The notes: generated by a model not told the origin, from the letters alone. DNA of 42,859 nucleotides from Streptomyces lushanensis (GCF_001700515.1 NZ_MAUD01000201.1:1-42859), one strand, 5' to 3'. Shown: positions 1 through 8,293, numbered from the stretch's first letter. Made by a program: numbers and translations.

Positions 1-1081
1 GCAGGACGACCTCGGCGCCGGGGCCGAGACGGCCGTCCCGCTCGATGTTCTGCGCGTAGACCTCGAATTCCGGACAGACCGGGCTGTCGATCACATACTG
101 CGTGGAGACCCCGATGAAGCTGGAGTCGGCGATCCGGCCGGTGATCCGGTTGCGGCCCTCGGGCACGGTCCCGGCGTCGTCCGCGTGCACCAGCGATATC
201 TTCTCGGGCCGTACGCCGACGAGCAGCCGGCCGCCGCTCGTGGTCGGCGCGGAGCAGCGGTCCGCGGGCAGCCGCAGCTTGACGCCGCCCGCCGTGACCA
301 CCACATCGCCGCCGCTGATCTCGGCGACCTCGGACTCGATGAGATTGGAGGTGCCCAGGAAGTTGGCGACGAAGGTGGTGTCCGGGTTCTCGTAGAGGTC
401 GGCCGGGCTGCCGAGCTGTTCGACCTGGCCCGCGTTCATCACCGCGACCGTGTCGGCCATGGTCATGGCCTCCTCCTGGTCGTGGGTGACATGGATGAAG
501 GTGATGCCGACCTCGGTCTGGATGCGCTTGAGTTCGAGCTGCATCTGCCGGCGCAGCTTGAGGTCGAGGGCGCCGAGCGGTTCGTCGAGCAGCAGCACCC
601 GCGGGTGGTTGATCAGCGCGCGGGCGACGGCGACCCGCTGCTGCTGGCCGCCGGAGAGCTGGTGCGGCTTGCGCTTGGCGAAGTCGCCGAGCTGGACCAG
701 GTCGAGCATCTCGCCGACCTGCTTGCGTACGGACTTGATCCCGCGGCGGCGCAGTCCGAAGGCGACGTTCTCGTAGATGTCGAGGTGCGGGAAGAGCGCG
801 TAGCTCTGGAAGACGGTGTTGACCGGGCGCTTGTAGGGCGGCAGTTCCGTGACGTCCGTGTCCCCGAGGAAGACCGTGCCGGTGGTCGGATCCTCCAGGC
901 CGGCGATCATCCGCAGCGTGGTGGTCTTGCCGCAGCCCGAGGCGCCGAGGAGCGCGAAGAAGGAGCCCTCGGGCACGGTCAGGTCGAGCGGCTTGACGGC
1001 CTGGAAGGAGCCGTACGTCTTGCTGATCCCGGTGAGGCGGACGTCGCCGCCGCCCCGGCTGGTGGATGCGGTCTCTGTCAT
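1..1081 (-). CDS. potA: Spermidine/putrescine ABC transporter ATP-binding protein (PotA-type), 3' end outside the window
   Basis: This is the ATPase that powers polyamine import at the inner face of the membrane. The visible 360 codons start at ATG 1081 and are still open at the left edge. Walker A is GASGCGKTT (about residue 45), the Q-loop lies in VFQSYALFPH, the signature is LSGGQQQR, Walker B is VLLLDEPLGALD and the switch histidine is in HVTHDQEEA. After the ATPase domain a TOBE-like regulatory domain begins (GVRPEKISLV). The gene lies 43 bp downstream of the polyamine-binding protein gene and in the same direction, so it is probably co-transcribed. The permease genes potB and potC are expected beyond the left edge. 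The family is certain; polyamine specificity is inferred from the neighbours. Confidence 0.93.
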   Translation of the reverse strand, partial: MTETASTSRGGGDVRLTGISKTYGSFQAVKPLDLTVPEGSFFALLGASGCGKTTTLRMIAGLEDPTTGTVFLGDTDVTELPPYKRPVNTVFQSYALFPHLDIYENVAFGLRRRGIKSVRKQVGEMLDLVQLGDFAKRKPHQLSGGQQQRVAVARALINHPRVLLLDEPLGALDLKLRRQMQLELKRIQTEVGITFIHVTHDQEEAMTMADTVAVMNAGQVEQLGSPADLYENPDTTFVANFLGTSNLIESEVAEISGGDVVVTAGGVKLRLPADRCSAPTTSGGRLLVGVRPEKISLVHADDAGTVPEGRNRITGRIADSSFIGVSTQYVIDSPVCPEFEVYAQNIERDGRLGPGAEVVL

Positions 1082-1124
1082 GGATAACGGTCCCGGGGAT
1101 GAGAGGTGGACGGGCGGGCGGCTC

Positions 1125-2372
1125 TTAGGCGCCGATGAGCTTGGCGAACTTCTCCTCGTACGCCGTCTCTTCCTTGCCGCTCAGCGAGCGGAAGGCGTGC
1201 GAGGAGGCGGCCATCGCCGCGTCGGGGAGGATCAGCGTGTTGTCGGCCATCGACTTGTCGATCTTGGTGAGTTCGGCGCGCACCCCGTCGACCGGGCAGA
1301 CGTAGTTGATGTACGCGGCGAGCTGGGCGGCGATCGGCGGCTGGTAGTAGTGGTCGATGAGCCGCTCGGCGTTGGTCTTGTGCCGTGCCTTGGCCGGTAC
1401 CAGCAGATTGTCGCTGGAGATGATGTAGCCGGTCTCCGGGATCGCGAACTTGACGTCCGGGTTGTCGCTCTGGAGCTGGACGACATCACCGGCCCAGGCG
1501 ACACAGGCGGCGATGTCGCCCTTGTCGAGGTCCGCGGTGTAGTCGTTGCCGGTGAAGCGGCGGATCTGCTTCTTGTCGACGGCCTTCTGGAGCCGGGCGA
1601 CCGCCGCGTCGAAGTCGTCGTCGCTGAAGCTCCCCGGATCCTTGCCGAGGTCCAGCAGGGTCATCCCGATGGTGTCGCGCATCTCGGAGAGGAAGGCGAC
1701 CCGGCCCTTGAGCTGCGGATCGTCCAGGAGCTGGGAGACCGAGTCGACCTTCCGTCCGCCGGTCGCCCTGGCGTTGTAGGCGATGACGGTGGGGATTCCG
1801 GTCCATGGATAGCTGTGGGCGCGGCCCGGATCCCAGTCGGGCGAGCGGAACTGCTGGGAGAGGTTCGCGTACGCGTGGGGCAGGTTCGAGGGGTCGAGCT
1901 TCTGCGCCCAGCCGAGCCGGATGATCCGCGCGGCGAGCCAGTCCGTGACGCATATGAGGTCACGGCCGGTGTCCTGGCCGGCCGCGAGCTGCGGCTGGAT
2001 CTTCCCGAAGAACTCGACGTTGTCGTTGATGTCCGCGGTGTACTTGACCGTGATCCCGGTGCGTTCGGTGAACGCGTCCAGCGTGGGGTAGTGCTTCTCG
2101 TCCTCGCTGACGTCCATGTACTCGGTCCAGTTGGAGAAGACGACCCGCTTCTCCGTCGCCGAGTGGTCGGTGGACGCGGGTCCGTCGCCCTCGCGCTTGG
2201 CGGGCGGGATCCCGCAGCCGCTCAGACCGGCGAGCCCGCCGATCGCGAGGGCGCCGGCACCGGTGGCGCGCAGCATCGACCGGCGGGTCAGGGCGCCCCG
2301 GCCACTGGTCATGCTGCGCCGCACGGCGGCCAGTTGGGCCGCGGAGAGACGGTCGGGCTCGTACTGCTCCAT
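1125..2372 (-). CDS. potD: Polyamine ABC transporter substrate-binding lipoprotein (PotD/PotF-type)
   Basis: The protein has 415 residues and binds spermidine or putrescine outside the membrane for import. Residues about 26-55 hold a twin-arginine signal (LTRRSMLRATG), a hydrophobic stretch and a lipobox LSGC, so it is probably exported folded through Tat and lipid-anchored. The mature part reads as a bacterial type 1 binding protein (VVFSNWTEYMDVSEDEKHYP near the N-terminus, then GIPTVIAYN and CVAWAGDVVQLQ). It sits between an aminobutyraldehyde dehydrogenase gene (46 bp upstream) and the PotA ATPase gene, all on the minus strand. That context supports a polyamine ligand; the exact polyamine cannot be read from the sequence. 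Confidence 0.92.
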   Translation of the reverse strand: MEQYEPDRLSAAQLAAVRRSMTSGRGALTRRSMLRATGAGALAIGGLAGLSGCGIPPAKREGDGPASTDHSATEKRVVFSNWTEYMDVSEDEKHYPTLDAFTERTGITVKYTADINDNVEFFGKIQPQLAAGQDTGRDLICVTDWLAARIIRLGWAQKLDPSNLPHAYANLSQQFRSPDWDPGRAHSYPWTGIPTVIAYNARATGGRKVDSVSQLLDDPQLKGRVAFLSEMRDTIGMTLLDLGKDPGSFSDDDFDAAVARLQKAVDKKQIRRFTGNDYTADLDKGDIAACVAWAGDVVQLQSDNPDVKFAIPETGYIISSDNLLVPAKARHKTNAERLIDHYYQPPIAAQLAAYINYVCPVDGVRAELTKIDKSMADNTLILPDAAMAASSHAFRSLSGKEETAYEEKFAKLIGA

Positions 2373-2418
2373 GCGCTGTGCCCTTTCGGGTGGGTGAGAA
2401 GACCGGCGGCCGGCCGGC

Positions 2419-3936
2419 CTAACAGCGGTCGCCGAAAATCGTGCGGTGCCAGTCCTTCCTGGCCACCGCGGTGTTGTCGTACATCACATGCTTGACCTGG
2501 GTGTACTCCTCGAAGGAGTACACGGACATGTCCTTGCCGAACCCGCTGGCCTTGTAGCCGCCGTGGGGCATCTCGCTGATGATCGGAATGTGGTCGTTGA
2601 CCCAGACACAGCCGGCCTTGATCTCCCGGGTCGCGCGGCCGGCGCGGTAGACGTCACGGCTCCAGGCGGAGGCGGCGAGGCCGTACGGGGTGTCGTTGGC
2701 CAGGCGGATGCCCTCGTCGTCGGTGTCGAAGGGAAGAACGACGAGGACCGGTCCGAAGATCTCGGACTGGACGATCTCGCTGTCCTGCGCGGCGTCCACG
2801 ATCAGCGTGGGGCGGTAGTACGCGCCCTCCTTGAGCTCGCCTCCGGGCGCCTCGCCGCCGGTGACGACACGCGCGTGGCCGCGCGCCCGGTCGACGAAGC
2901 CGGCGACCCGGTCCCGGTGGCTGTGCGTGATCAGCGGACCGAGGTCGGTCTCCGGGTCCAGCGGATCGCCCATGCGCACGGTCTCCATCAGCGCGGCGAC
3001 TCCGGAGACGAACGCGTCGTACAGCGGACGCTGGACATAGGCGCGGGTGGCGGCCGTGCAGTCCTGTCCCGCGTTGATGAGCGATCCGGCGACCGCGCCG
3101 TGGACCGCCGCCTCCAGGTCCGCGTCGTCGAAGACGAGGAAGGGCGCCTTGCCGCCGAGTTCCAGATGCAGGCGCTTGACGGTGGCGGTGGCGATCTCGG
3201 CGACACGCCGGCCGACGGCGGTGGAGCCGGTGAAAGAGGTCATCACGACATCGCGGTGGCCGACGAGATGCTCACCGGCGTCCGGGCCCGCACCGGTGAC
3301 GACGTTGATCACACCGTCGGGAAGTCCGGCGCGCCGGGCGGCCTGCGCGAACATCAGCGAGGTGAACGGGGTGATCTCGGCGGGCTTGAGCACGATGGTG
3401 TTGCCCGCGGCCACGGCCGGGAGGATCTTCCAGGCGGCCATCTGGAGGGGATAGTTCCAGGGCGCGATGGAGCCGATGACCCCGATCGGCTCGCGGCGTA
3501 CGTAGGAGGTGTGGTCGCCGCTGTACTCACCGGCGGAGACACCTTCGAGACGGCGGGCCGCGCCCGCGAAGAAGACGGTGTTGTCGACCGTGCCCGGTAC
3601 GTCGAACTCGGTGGAGAGCCTGATCGGCTTGCCGCACTGGAGCGTCTCGGCGTACGCGAAGTCCGCGGCCTGTTCGGCGAGGACCTCGGCGAAGCGGTGG
3701 AGGGCGTCGGAGCGCGCGCCGGGAGTGGCGCCCGCCCAGCCGGGGAAGGCGGCGAGCGCGGCGGCGACGGCGGCGTCGACATCGGCCGCGCCCGCCAGTT
3801 CGTAGCGGTGGATCTCCTCGCCCGTCGCCGGGTTCACCACGGCGTGCGTACGTCCCGACGTACCCTGCCGCGGCAGCCCGCCGATGAACTGCGCGCCGTC
3901 CGCGAAGCGGTCCCGCACCTGGAAGCGGTTCGTCAT
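2419..3936 (-). CDS. Gamma-aminobutyraldehyde dehydrogenase (NAD-dependent aldehyde dehydrogenase family)
   Basis: The 505-residue enzyme oxidises an aldehyde from polyamine breakdown, most likely 4-aminobutyraldehyde to GABA. Family landmarks are the catalytic Cys293 in NAGQDCTAATR, the general base Glu259 in LHLELGGKAP, the cofactor motif FTGSTAVGRR and the Asn in APWNYPLQMA. I chose ATG 3936 because GGAGAG lies just ahead of it; ATG 3948 in the same frame would add four residues. An upstream extension of the frame to 4125 is not supported by homology or a ribosome site. The gene heads a minus-strand operon with potD and potA. A second dehydrogenase at 8294-9733 is a clear paralogue. Its promoter overlaps a CAACAA/TTGTTG element listed separately. 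Confidence 0.92.
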   Translation of the reverse strand: MTNRFQVRDRFADGAQFIGGLPRQGTSGRTHAVVNPATGEEIHRYELAGAADVDAAVAAALAAFPGWAGATPGARSDALHRFAEVLAEQAADFAYAETLQCGKPIRLSTEFDVPGTVDNTVFFAGAARRLEGVSAGEYSGDHTSYVRREPIGVIGSIAPWNYPLQMAAWKILPAVAAGNTIVLKPAEITPFTSLMFAQAARRAGLPDGVINVVTGAGPDAGEHLVGHRDVVMTSFTGSTAVGRRVAEIATATVKRLHLELGGKAPFLVFDDADLEAAVHGAVAGSLINAGQDCTAATRAYVQRPLYDAFVSGVAALMETVRMGDPLDPETDLGPLITHSHRDRVAGFVDRARGHARVVTGGEAPGGELKEGAYYRPTLIVDAAQDSEIVQSEIFGPVLVVLPFDTDDEGIRLANDTPYGLAASAWSRDVYRAGRATREIKAGCVWVNDHIPIISEMPHGGYKASGFGKDMSVYSFEEYTQVKHVMYDNTAVARKDWHRTIFGDRC

Positions 3937-3984
3937 GACGCTCTCCATTGGCCCAGTTGTAGCTCCGGCTTCAATTGAGTGCCG

Positions 3985-4013
3985 ATCCTGACAGAGCACA
4001 TGCTCCTCAACAA
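3985..4013 (-). promoter_or_regulatory. Candidate promoter of the aldehyde dehydrogenase-potD-potA operon
   Basis: Read on the minus strand, TTGTTG (4013-4008) and CAGGAT (3990-3985) are 17 bp apart, which fits a Streptomyces housekeeping promoter (-10 consensus close to TAGRRT). The start codon lies about 50 bp downstream. The same TTGTTG with 17-bp spacing recurs at the second dehydrogenase gene (9842-9870). Confidence 0.5.
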
Positions 4014-4051
4014 GGGATTCCGTTGTTGCCTTTTGGTTACGCAACGGAATC
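4008..4051. promoter_or_regulatory. Candidate operator with inverted repeats between the polyamine operon and the NADAR gene
   Basis: Two nested inverted repeats are visible. One is CAACAA (4008-4013) facing TTGTTG (4022-4027). The other is GATTCCGTTG (4016-4025) with its exact reverse complement CAACGGAATC (4042-4051). The left arm overlaps the proposed -35 box, so a bound protein could block transcription. The reverse complement contains CAACAACGGAAT, close to CAACAACGAATA at 9865-9876 next to the Lrp gene. The regulator is inferred, not shown; the Lrp-family protein at 9919-10443 is the obvious candidate. Confidence 0.5.
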
Positions 4052-4123
4052 GGTCGACCATGTGTCGCTTCGGCAGGCTCGGAGGCATACGGAGTGTCAG
4101 TGGTGACTGACAGACTCGCGTGC

Positions 4124-4696
4124 ATGACGCATCACCGGGGGAGTGTGATCCGCACGGCGGCGGAGCTGGTCGAGCGGGCGGAGCGCGGCGGAACGATGAG
4201 GTATGTGTGCTTCTGGGGGCACACCCCGCGGCGGGACGGCGCGCTGGACGCGAGCTGTCTCAGCCAGTGGTGGCCCTCGCCCTTCACGGTCGCCGGTGTG
4301 GAGTACGCGACGGCGGAGCACTGGATGATGGCGGCCAAGGCCCGCCTCTTCGGGGACGAGGAGGCCGAGCGCGCGGCCGTCGGCGCGGTGAATCCGGCGC
4401 TCGCCAAGAAGGCGGGCCGGCTGGTGCGCGATTTCGACCAGGCCGTCTGGGAGCGCGAGCGCTTCGGCATCGTGGTGGCGGGCAGTGTCCACAAGTTCGG
4501 ACAGGATGCCGGGCTGCGCGCGTTTTTGCTGGGCACGGGCGAGCGGATACTCGTCGAGGCCAGTCCGATGGACCGGATCTGGGGCATCGGACTGGCCTCG
4601 GACGACGAGCGCGCCCGGGATCCCGCGCGCTGGCGCGGGCTGAATCTGCTGGGCTTCGCGCTGATGGAGGCGCGTGAGCGGCTCCGGTCGATATGA
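4124..4696 (+). CDS. NADAR family protein (YbiA-like N-glycosidase fold)
   Basis: About 190 residues with the NADAR (formerly DUF1768) pattern: FWGHTP near the start, CLSQWWPSPF, YATAEHWMMAAKA, then GSVHKFGQD and DRIWGIGL near the end. Known members cleave N-glycosidic bonds, either in damaged riboflavin intermediates (YbiA/RibX) or to remove ADP-ribose from nucleic acid or nucleotides. Which of these applies here cannot be told. The segment before FWGH is typical for the family, so ATG 4196 looks too short. ATG 4124 has a weak ribosome site; GTG 4094 in the same frame has GGAGG eight bases ahead and is a real alternative. The gene is divergent from the polyamine operon and shares its control region. 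Confidence 0.85.
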   Translation: MTHHRGSVIRTAAELVERAERGGTMRYVCFWGHTPRRDGALDASCLSQWWPSPFTVAGVEYATAEHWMMAAKARLFGDEEAERAAVGAVNPALAKKAGRLVRDFDQAVWERERFGIVVAGSVHKFGQDAGLRAFLLGTGERILVEASPMDRIWGIGLASDDERARDPARWRGLNLLGFALMEARERLRSI

Positions 4697-4713
4697 GGGA
4701 CCCGGGGCCCGGG

Positions 4714-5412
4714 TCAGCGGCCGGCGCCGGCCACGAGCGAGGTGGCGAACGGATCGGTGTCCGTCGTGTCGAGGCTCTCGTCGTTGGCGAGGGCCCAGAT
4801 CAGGAAACCGAGGAACACGGCACTGATCAGCGTGCCGATCGAGCCGAGGATGATGCCCGCGAGCGCCATCCCGCCATTGGTCGCCTCGCCCCGCCGGGCC
4901 TTGCGGCGGCCGATGACCCCGAAGATCAGCGCGAGGACTCCGACGATGATCCCGACGCCCCAGAAGCAGAAGACGACGACGGCGATGATGCCCAGCACCA
5001 TCGCGGTGGTCCCCATGCCGTTCGACGGGCTCGGCTGCCAGCCGGCGGAGCCGTAGCCCGGGTAACCGGGAGCGGGATAGCCGGGAGCGGGGTAGCCGTA
5101 ACCCGGGGTGGCACCGTACGGCGGCGCCGACTGCTGGGCGCCCGGCGTCGGCTGCGGCGGGACGCCCGGGTAGCCGTACGGTCCCGGGGCAGGCTGGGCC
5201 GGTCCGCCCGGGGCGGTCGGCGGCGGTGGTACGGCGCCGGGCTCGCCGCCGGGTATCCCGACGACCGTCGGCTGCTCGTGCACGGTCCCGTCCCGCGGCC
5301 CGTGCGGTCCCTGGTGCGCCGCCGGGCCGTCCGGCGGAATCCTGTGCTCCGGTGGAGCCCAGGGATCGCTCGGCTCGTAGCCGCCGGACGGCCGCTCGCT
5401 CTTGTCGGACAT
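4714..5412 (-). CDS. DUF4190 domain-containing membrane protein
   Basis: This 232-residue protein has a long Pro/Gly/Tyr-rich N-terminal half (residues about 1-125, with repeats of the GYPAPGYP type), presumably disordered and cytoplasmic. Two hydrophobic segments follow: MVLGIIAVVVFCFWGVGII and then GMALAGIILGSIGTLISAVF, separated by a basic loop (GRRKARRGE). This is the DUF4190 layout, common in Streptomyces and without a known function. It is convergent with the NADAR gene, with a 17-bp gap between the stops, and divergent from the deaminase gene at 5586. No operon partner is apparent. Confidence 0.85.
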   Translation of the reverse strand: MSDKSERPSGGYEPSDPWAPPEHRIPPDGPAAHQGPHGPRDGTVHEQPTVVGIPGGEPGAVPPPPTAPGGPAQPAPGPYGYPGVPPQPTPGAQQSAPPYGATPGYGYPAPGYPAPGYPGYGSAGWQPSPSNGMGTTAMVLGIIAVVVFCFWGVGIIVGVLALIFGVIGRRKARRGEATNGGMALAGIILGSIGTLISAVFLGFLIWALANDESLDTTDTDPFATSLVAGAGR

Positions 5413-5585
5413 TGAGCCTCCCCCATCGTGATGCCGTCATGCTAAGGCCTGCCCTCCACGCGGAACCGGCCCGGCCTACGATGATCCCTGACCCGAGCCG
5501 CCCCGGGCAGGGGCGGGCGACGCGGCTCGCGGAACGCCGTGCCGGCCTCACCACAGGCGTCCGCCTCACCCTCCGGAGGATCCCG

Positions 5586-6611
5586 ATGACCGATCTGCGC
5601 CCCTTCATCGCGGGGCTGCCCAAGGCGGAGCTGCATGTCCACCATGTCGGCTCCGCCTCGCCCCGTATCGTGGCCGAACTGGCCGCCCGGCACCCGGACT
5701 CCAAGGTGCCCGCCGACCCGCAGGCGCTCGTCGAGTACTTCACCTTCACCGACTTCGCCCACTTCATCGACGTCTATCTCTCCGTCGTGGATCTGATCCG
5801 TACGCCCGAGGACGTCCGGCTGCTGACCTTCGAGGTCGCCCGTGACATGGCCCGGCAGAACATCCGCTACGCCGAGCTGACGATCACGCCGTTCAGCTCG
5901 ACCAGCCGCGGCATCCCCGAGGTGGCCTTCATGGAGGCCGTCGAGGACGCCAGGAAGGCCGCCGAGAGCGAGCTGGACGTCGTCCTGCGCTGGTGCTTCG
6001 ACATCCCGGGCGAGGCAGGGCTCGAAGCGGCCGAGGAGACCACCCGGCTCGCGGTCGATCTGCGTCCCGAGGGCCTGATCGCCTTCGGGCTCGGCGGTCC
6101 CGAGATCGGCGTGCCCAGGCCGCAGTTCAAGCCCTACTTCGACCGCGCCATCGACGCCGGGCTGCACTCCGTACCGCACGCCGGTGAGACGACCGGGCCC
6201 GGGACCGTCTGGGACGCCCTGCGGGATCTGCGCGCGGAGCGCATCGGCCATGGCACCAGCGCCGTCCAGGACCCGGAGCTGCTCGCGTATCTCGCCGAGC
6301 ACCGCATCCCGCTGGAGGTGTGCCCCACCTCCAACATCGCCACCCGCGCGGTCGCCGATCTCGACGAGCACCCGATCAAGGCGATGGTCGCGGCCGGTGT
6401 GCTGGTGACGGTCAACAGCGACGATCCGCCGATGTTCGGCACGGACCTCAACCAGGAGTACGCGGTCGCGGCGCGGCTGCTCGGACTGGACGAGCGGGGG
6501 CTCGCCGATCTCGCGAAGAACGGGGTCGAGGCGTCCTTCCTCGACGCGCCGGGCAAGGAACGGCTCGCCGCGGAGATCGACACGTACACCGCCGCATGGC
6601 TCGCGCGGTAG
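5586..6611 (+). CDS. COG1816 deaminase, probably 6-aminodeoxyfutalosine deaminase rather than adenosine deaminase
   Basis: The 341-residue metal-dependent amidohydrolase has zinc ligands in ELHVHH (His17, His19), His198 in VPHAGET with the catalytic Glu201, His222 in GHGTS, and Asp279/Asp280 in VNSDDP. ATG 5586 follows a clean GGAGG. Automatic annotation would call it adenosine deaminase. From memory, a close S. avermitilis relative (Sav2595) deaminates 6-aminodeoxyfutalosine in the futalosine route to menaquinone. The HVHHVGSAS sequence, where classical adenosine deaminases have HLHLDGA, fits that subgroup. The family is certain and the substrate is inferred. The glycerophosphodiesterase gene begins a few bases after the stop. 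Confidence 0.9.
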   Translation: MTDLRPFIAGLPKAELHVHHVGSASPRIVAELAARHPDSKVPADPQALVEYFTFTDFAHFIDVYLSVVDLIRTPEDVRLLTFEVARDMARQNIRYAELTITPFSSTSRGIPEVAFMEAVEDARKAAESELDVVLRWCFDIPGEAGLEAAEETTRLAVDLRPEGLIAFGLGGPEIGVPRPQFKPYFDRAIDAGLHSVPHAGETTGPGTVWDALRDLRAERIGHGTSAVQDPELLAYLAEHRIPLEVCPTSNIATRAVADLDEHPIKAMVAAGVLVTVNSDDPPMFGTDLNQEYAVAARLLGLDERGLADLAKNGVEASFLDAPGKERLAAEIDTYTAAWLAR

Positions 6612-6616
6612 GAACG

Positions 6617-7339
6617 GTGACCGGCGACGGCGGGGAAGCCGCGCGGACGGTGGTCGCCGTGGGCCACCGCGGCGATCCCTACCGCATCCGTGAGAACACC
6701 CTCCCGTCGATACGCTCGGCGCTGGAGCGAGGAGCCCACGCCGTCGAGATCGATGTACGGCTGACCAGGGACGACGTGCCCGTCCTGCTGCACGACCGCA
6801 CGACGAGGCGGCTCTGGGGCCATGACCGGCCCCTGGCGGAGCTGACGCACCAGGAGCTGGACGAGGTGAGCGCCGGCGGAGTGCCGACCCTGCGGGAGGT
6901 GCTCACGGCGGTGGACGGAGCCCGGCTCATGATCGATCTCCCGGGTGCCACGGAGGAGTCGGTGCGGACGGTCGTGGGTACGGTGCGCGAGTGCGGCGCC
7001 GCCGAGCGTGTGTACTACTGCGCGGGCGCAGGCGCGATGCTCGCCGTCCGGGCCGCCGACGCGGGCGCCGAGATCGCGATGACGTGGACGACGCTCGCGC
7101 CGCCACGGCCCGCGCTGCTCGCGGCGGTCCGGCCGCGCTGGCTCAACTACCGCTTCGGGCTGATCAGCCGGGAGCTGGCCGACCGCAACCACCGCGACGG
7201 GCTGCTGGTCTCGGCCTGGACCGCCGACACCCGGCGCAGCATGCGGAGGCTGATCGCCCGCGGCGCAGACTCGATCACGACCAACCGCGTCGATGTCCTG
7301 GCCGCTCTTCTGACCGCCGCCGCGCCTCCCGGCTCGTAG
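6617..7339 (+). CDS. Glycerophosphodiester phosphodiesterase family protein
   Basis: This 240-residue GDPD-type TIM barrel hydrolyses glycerophosphodiesters to glycerol 3-phosphate and an alcohol. The family signature is present: GHRGDPYRIRENTLPS with the catalytic His-Arg, EIDVRLTRDDVPVLLHD with the metal-binding Glu-Asp and second catalytic His, and a C-terminal SAWTADT...GADSITTNRVD segment. There is no signal peptide, so it is probably cytoplasmic. GTG 6617 is five bases after the deaminase stop and follows AGGA. ATG 6596 is in frame and would overlap the deaminase gene by 16 bases. The pair is likely co-transcribed, but I see no functional link. Confidence 0.87.
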   Translation: MTGDGGEAARTVVAVGHRGDPYRIRENTLPSIRSALERGAHAVEIDVRLTRDDVPVLLHDRTTRRLWGHDRPLAELTHQELDEVSAGGVPTLREVLTAVDGARLMIDLPGATEESVRTVVGTVRECGAAERVYYCAGAGAMLAVRAADAGAEIAMTWTTLAPPRPALLAAVRPRWLNYRFGLISRELADRNHRDGLLVSAWTADTRRSMRRLIARGADSITTNRVDVLAALLTAAAPPGS

Positions 7340-7416
7340 GGCACCACTGCCGGCGGGGCGCGTGCGCTCCGGCATCGCCCGCGACCGGCGCCGAGGTGCC
7401 GGGAGATGACCGGCCG

Positions 7417-7949
7417 TCAGCAATGGATACGCAGGCGGACGACCATGACGTCTGGCGCCAGACCGTCCAGGTACGCGTTGGCGGAATCGAGGGGGCTGCT
7501 CCCGGACTCAGGCGTGGAGGTGACGTGGATCCACGTTCCGTCCAGGGTGAGCAGGTGTTCCGTGGGAACCGTCCACTCGGGCTCTCTCATCCGATACGGG
7601 GTCTGACCGGCGAGACAAGGGTCGAGCGCCGCGGCCAGTTCCGCGGCGCGGGTGCGCATGCCCTTGAAGTCGAGCAGACCGCGCGGGCCTCCGTCGCACT
7701 GTCCGAGAGCCCCGTCACGGGGTTCCCACGGGAGTCCAGCGGTGCTCGGACAACGCGGGAGTCGCCTTCGTGGCCTGGGAGCACGTCGAACTCCTCGCCC
7801 GCCCGGCCGAGCCACCACTGGTCCCATTCGCCCCGGTAGGGCTGGTGGTCGCCGTTCATGTCGAAGGGCGCCAAGGCCGTTTCGATCGCGGCACGCAGGT
7901 CGTGATGGGAGTCCGGCCGCAGGCAGACCGTGACCATTTCGTTCGCCAT
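7417..7949 (-). pseudogene. Frameshifted gene of unknown function
   Basis: Two reading frames together make one plausible protein of about 177 residues. The first begins at ATG 7949 (GGAGGA 11 bases upstream) as MANEMVTVCLRPDSHHD and runs through EWDQWWLGRAGEEFDVLPG to about 7690. It then degenerates and ends at 7587. The second frame takes over at the same point with LLDFKGMRTRAAELAAALDP and LDGTWIHVTSTPESG, ending at 7417. The join falls in a CGCGCGG run near 7680-7692, where a dinucleotide gain or a one-base loss restores the frame. As given, translation would yield only 120 residues. It could be a real mutation or a sequencing error. I do not recognise the family. There is no signal peptide or membrane segment. 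Confidence 0.6.
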
Positions 7950-8218
7950 GAGCTCGCTGTTCCTCCGCTGGACGGAGTTGCATGCTGACACGGAGGGCGG
8001 CCGCTCGGCGCGCCCGTTTCCGCGGCCGGCCGCCCCAGGCCGGTGACGACGCTTCGCCGGACCTGGAGCCGCTGGAGCCGGGCGCCTCTCCTGCGCGCGT
8101 CGGCGTCCCGACCCCGACGAGGAGGAAGTCGCGGCGAAGGTGGCGCGGTTCGGGGTGGGCCGCCGTGAGCCCTGACGGCGGCGCGAGCCCGTACGGCGCC
8201 GGATGCCGGGACCGTACG
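7950..8218. other. Intergenic region with no recognised gene
   Basis: Between the frameshifted gene and the terminator of the second dehydrogenase gene, the open frames on both strands have no family resemblance. They look like read-through of GC-rich sequence. The ribosome site of the frameshifted gene is at its left edge. Confidence 0.5.
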
Positions 8219-8253
8219 GGGCGGGCGGCGGACAAGCTGTCCGCCGCCCGCCC
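8219..8253 (-). terminator. Strong hairpin terminator of the second aldehyde dehydrogenase gene
   Basis: A perfect 16-bp stem (8219-8234 with 8238-8253) and a 3-base loop lie 40 bp past the stop codon at 8294. There is no long U-tract, which is usual for Streptomyces terminators. Confidence 0.75.
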
Positions 8254-8293
8254 CGGGCCACGAGCGCCGGGCGCCGGGCGCCGGGCAGGCGCG

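Noticed and set aside
2446..3978. Long plus-strand open frame opposite the first aldehyde dehydrogenase
   Set aside because: It is antisense to a certain gene, has no family resemblance, and results from high GC in third codon positions.
4097..5767. 556-residue minus-strand frame covering the NADAR and DUF4190 region
   Set aside because: It overlaps the DUF4190 gene in another frame and is antisense to NADAR and the deaminase start; it looks like noise.
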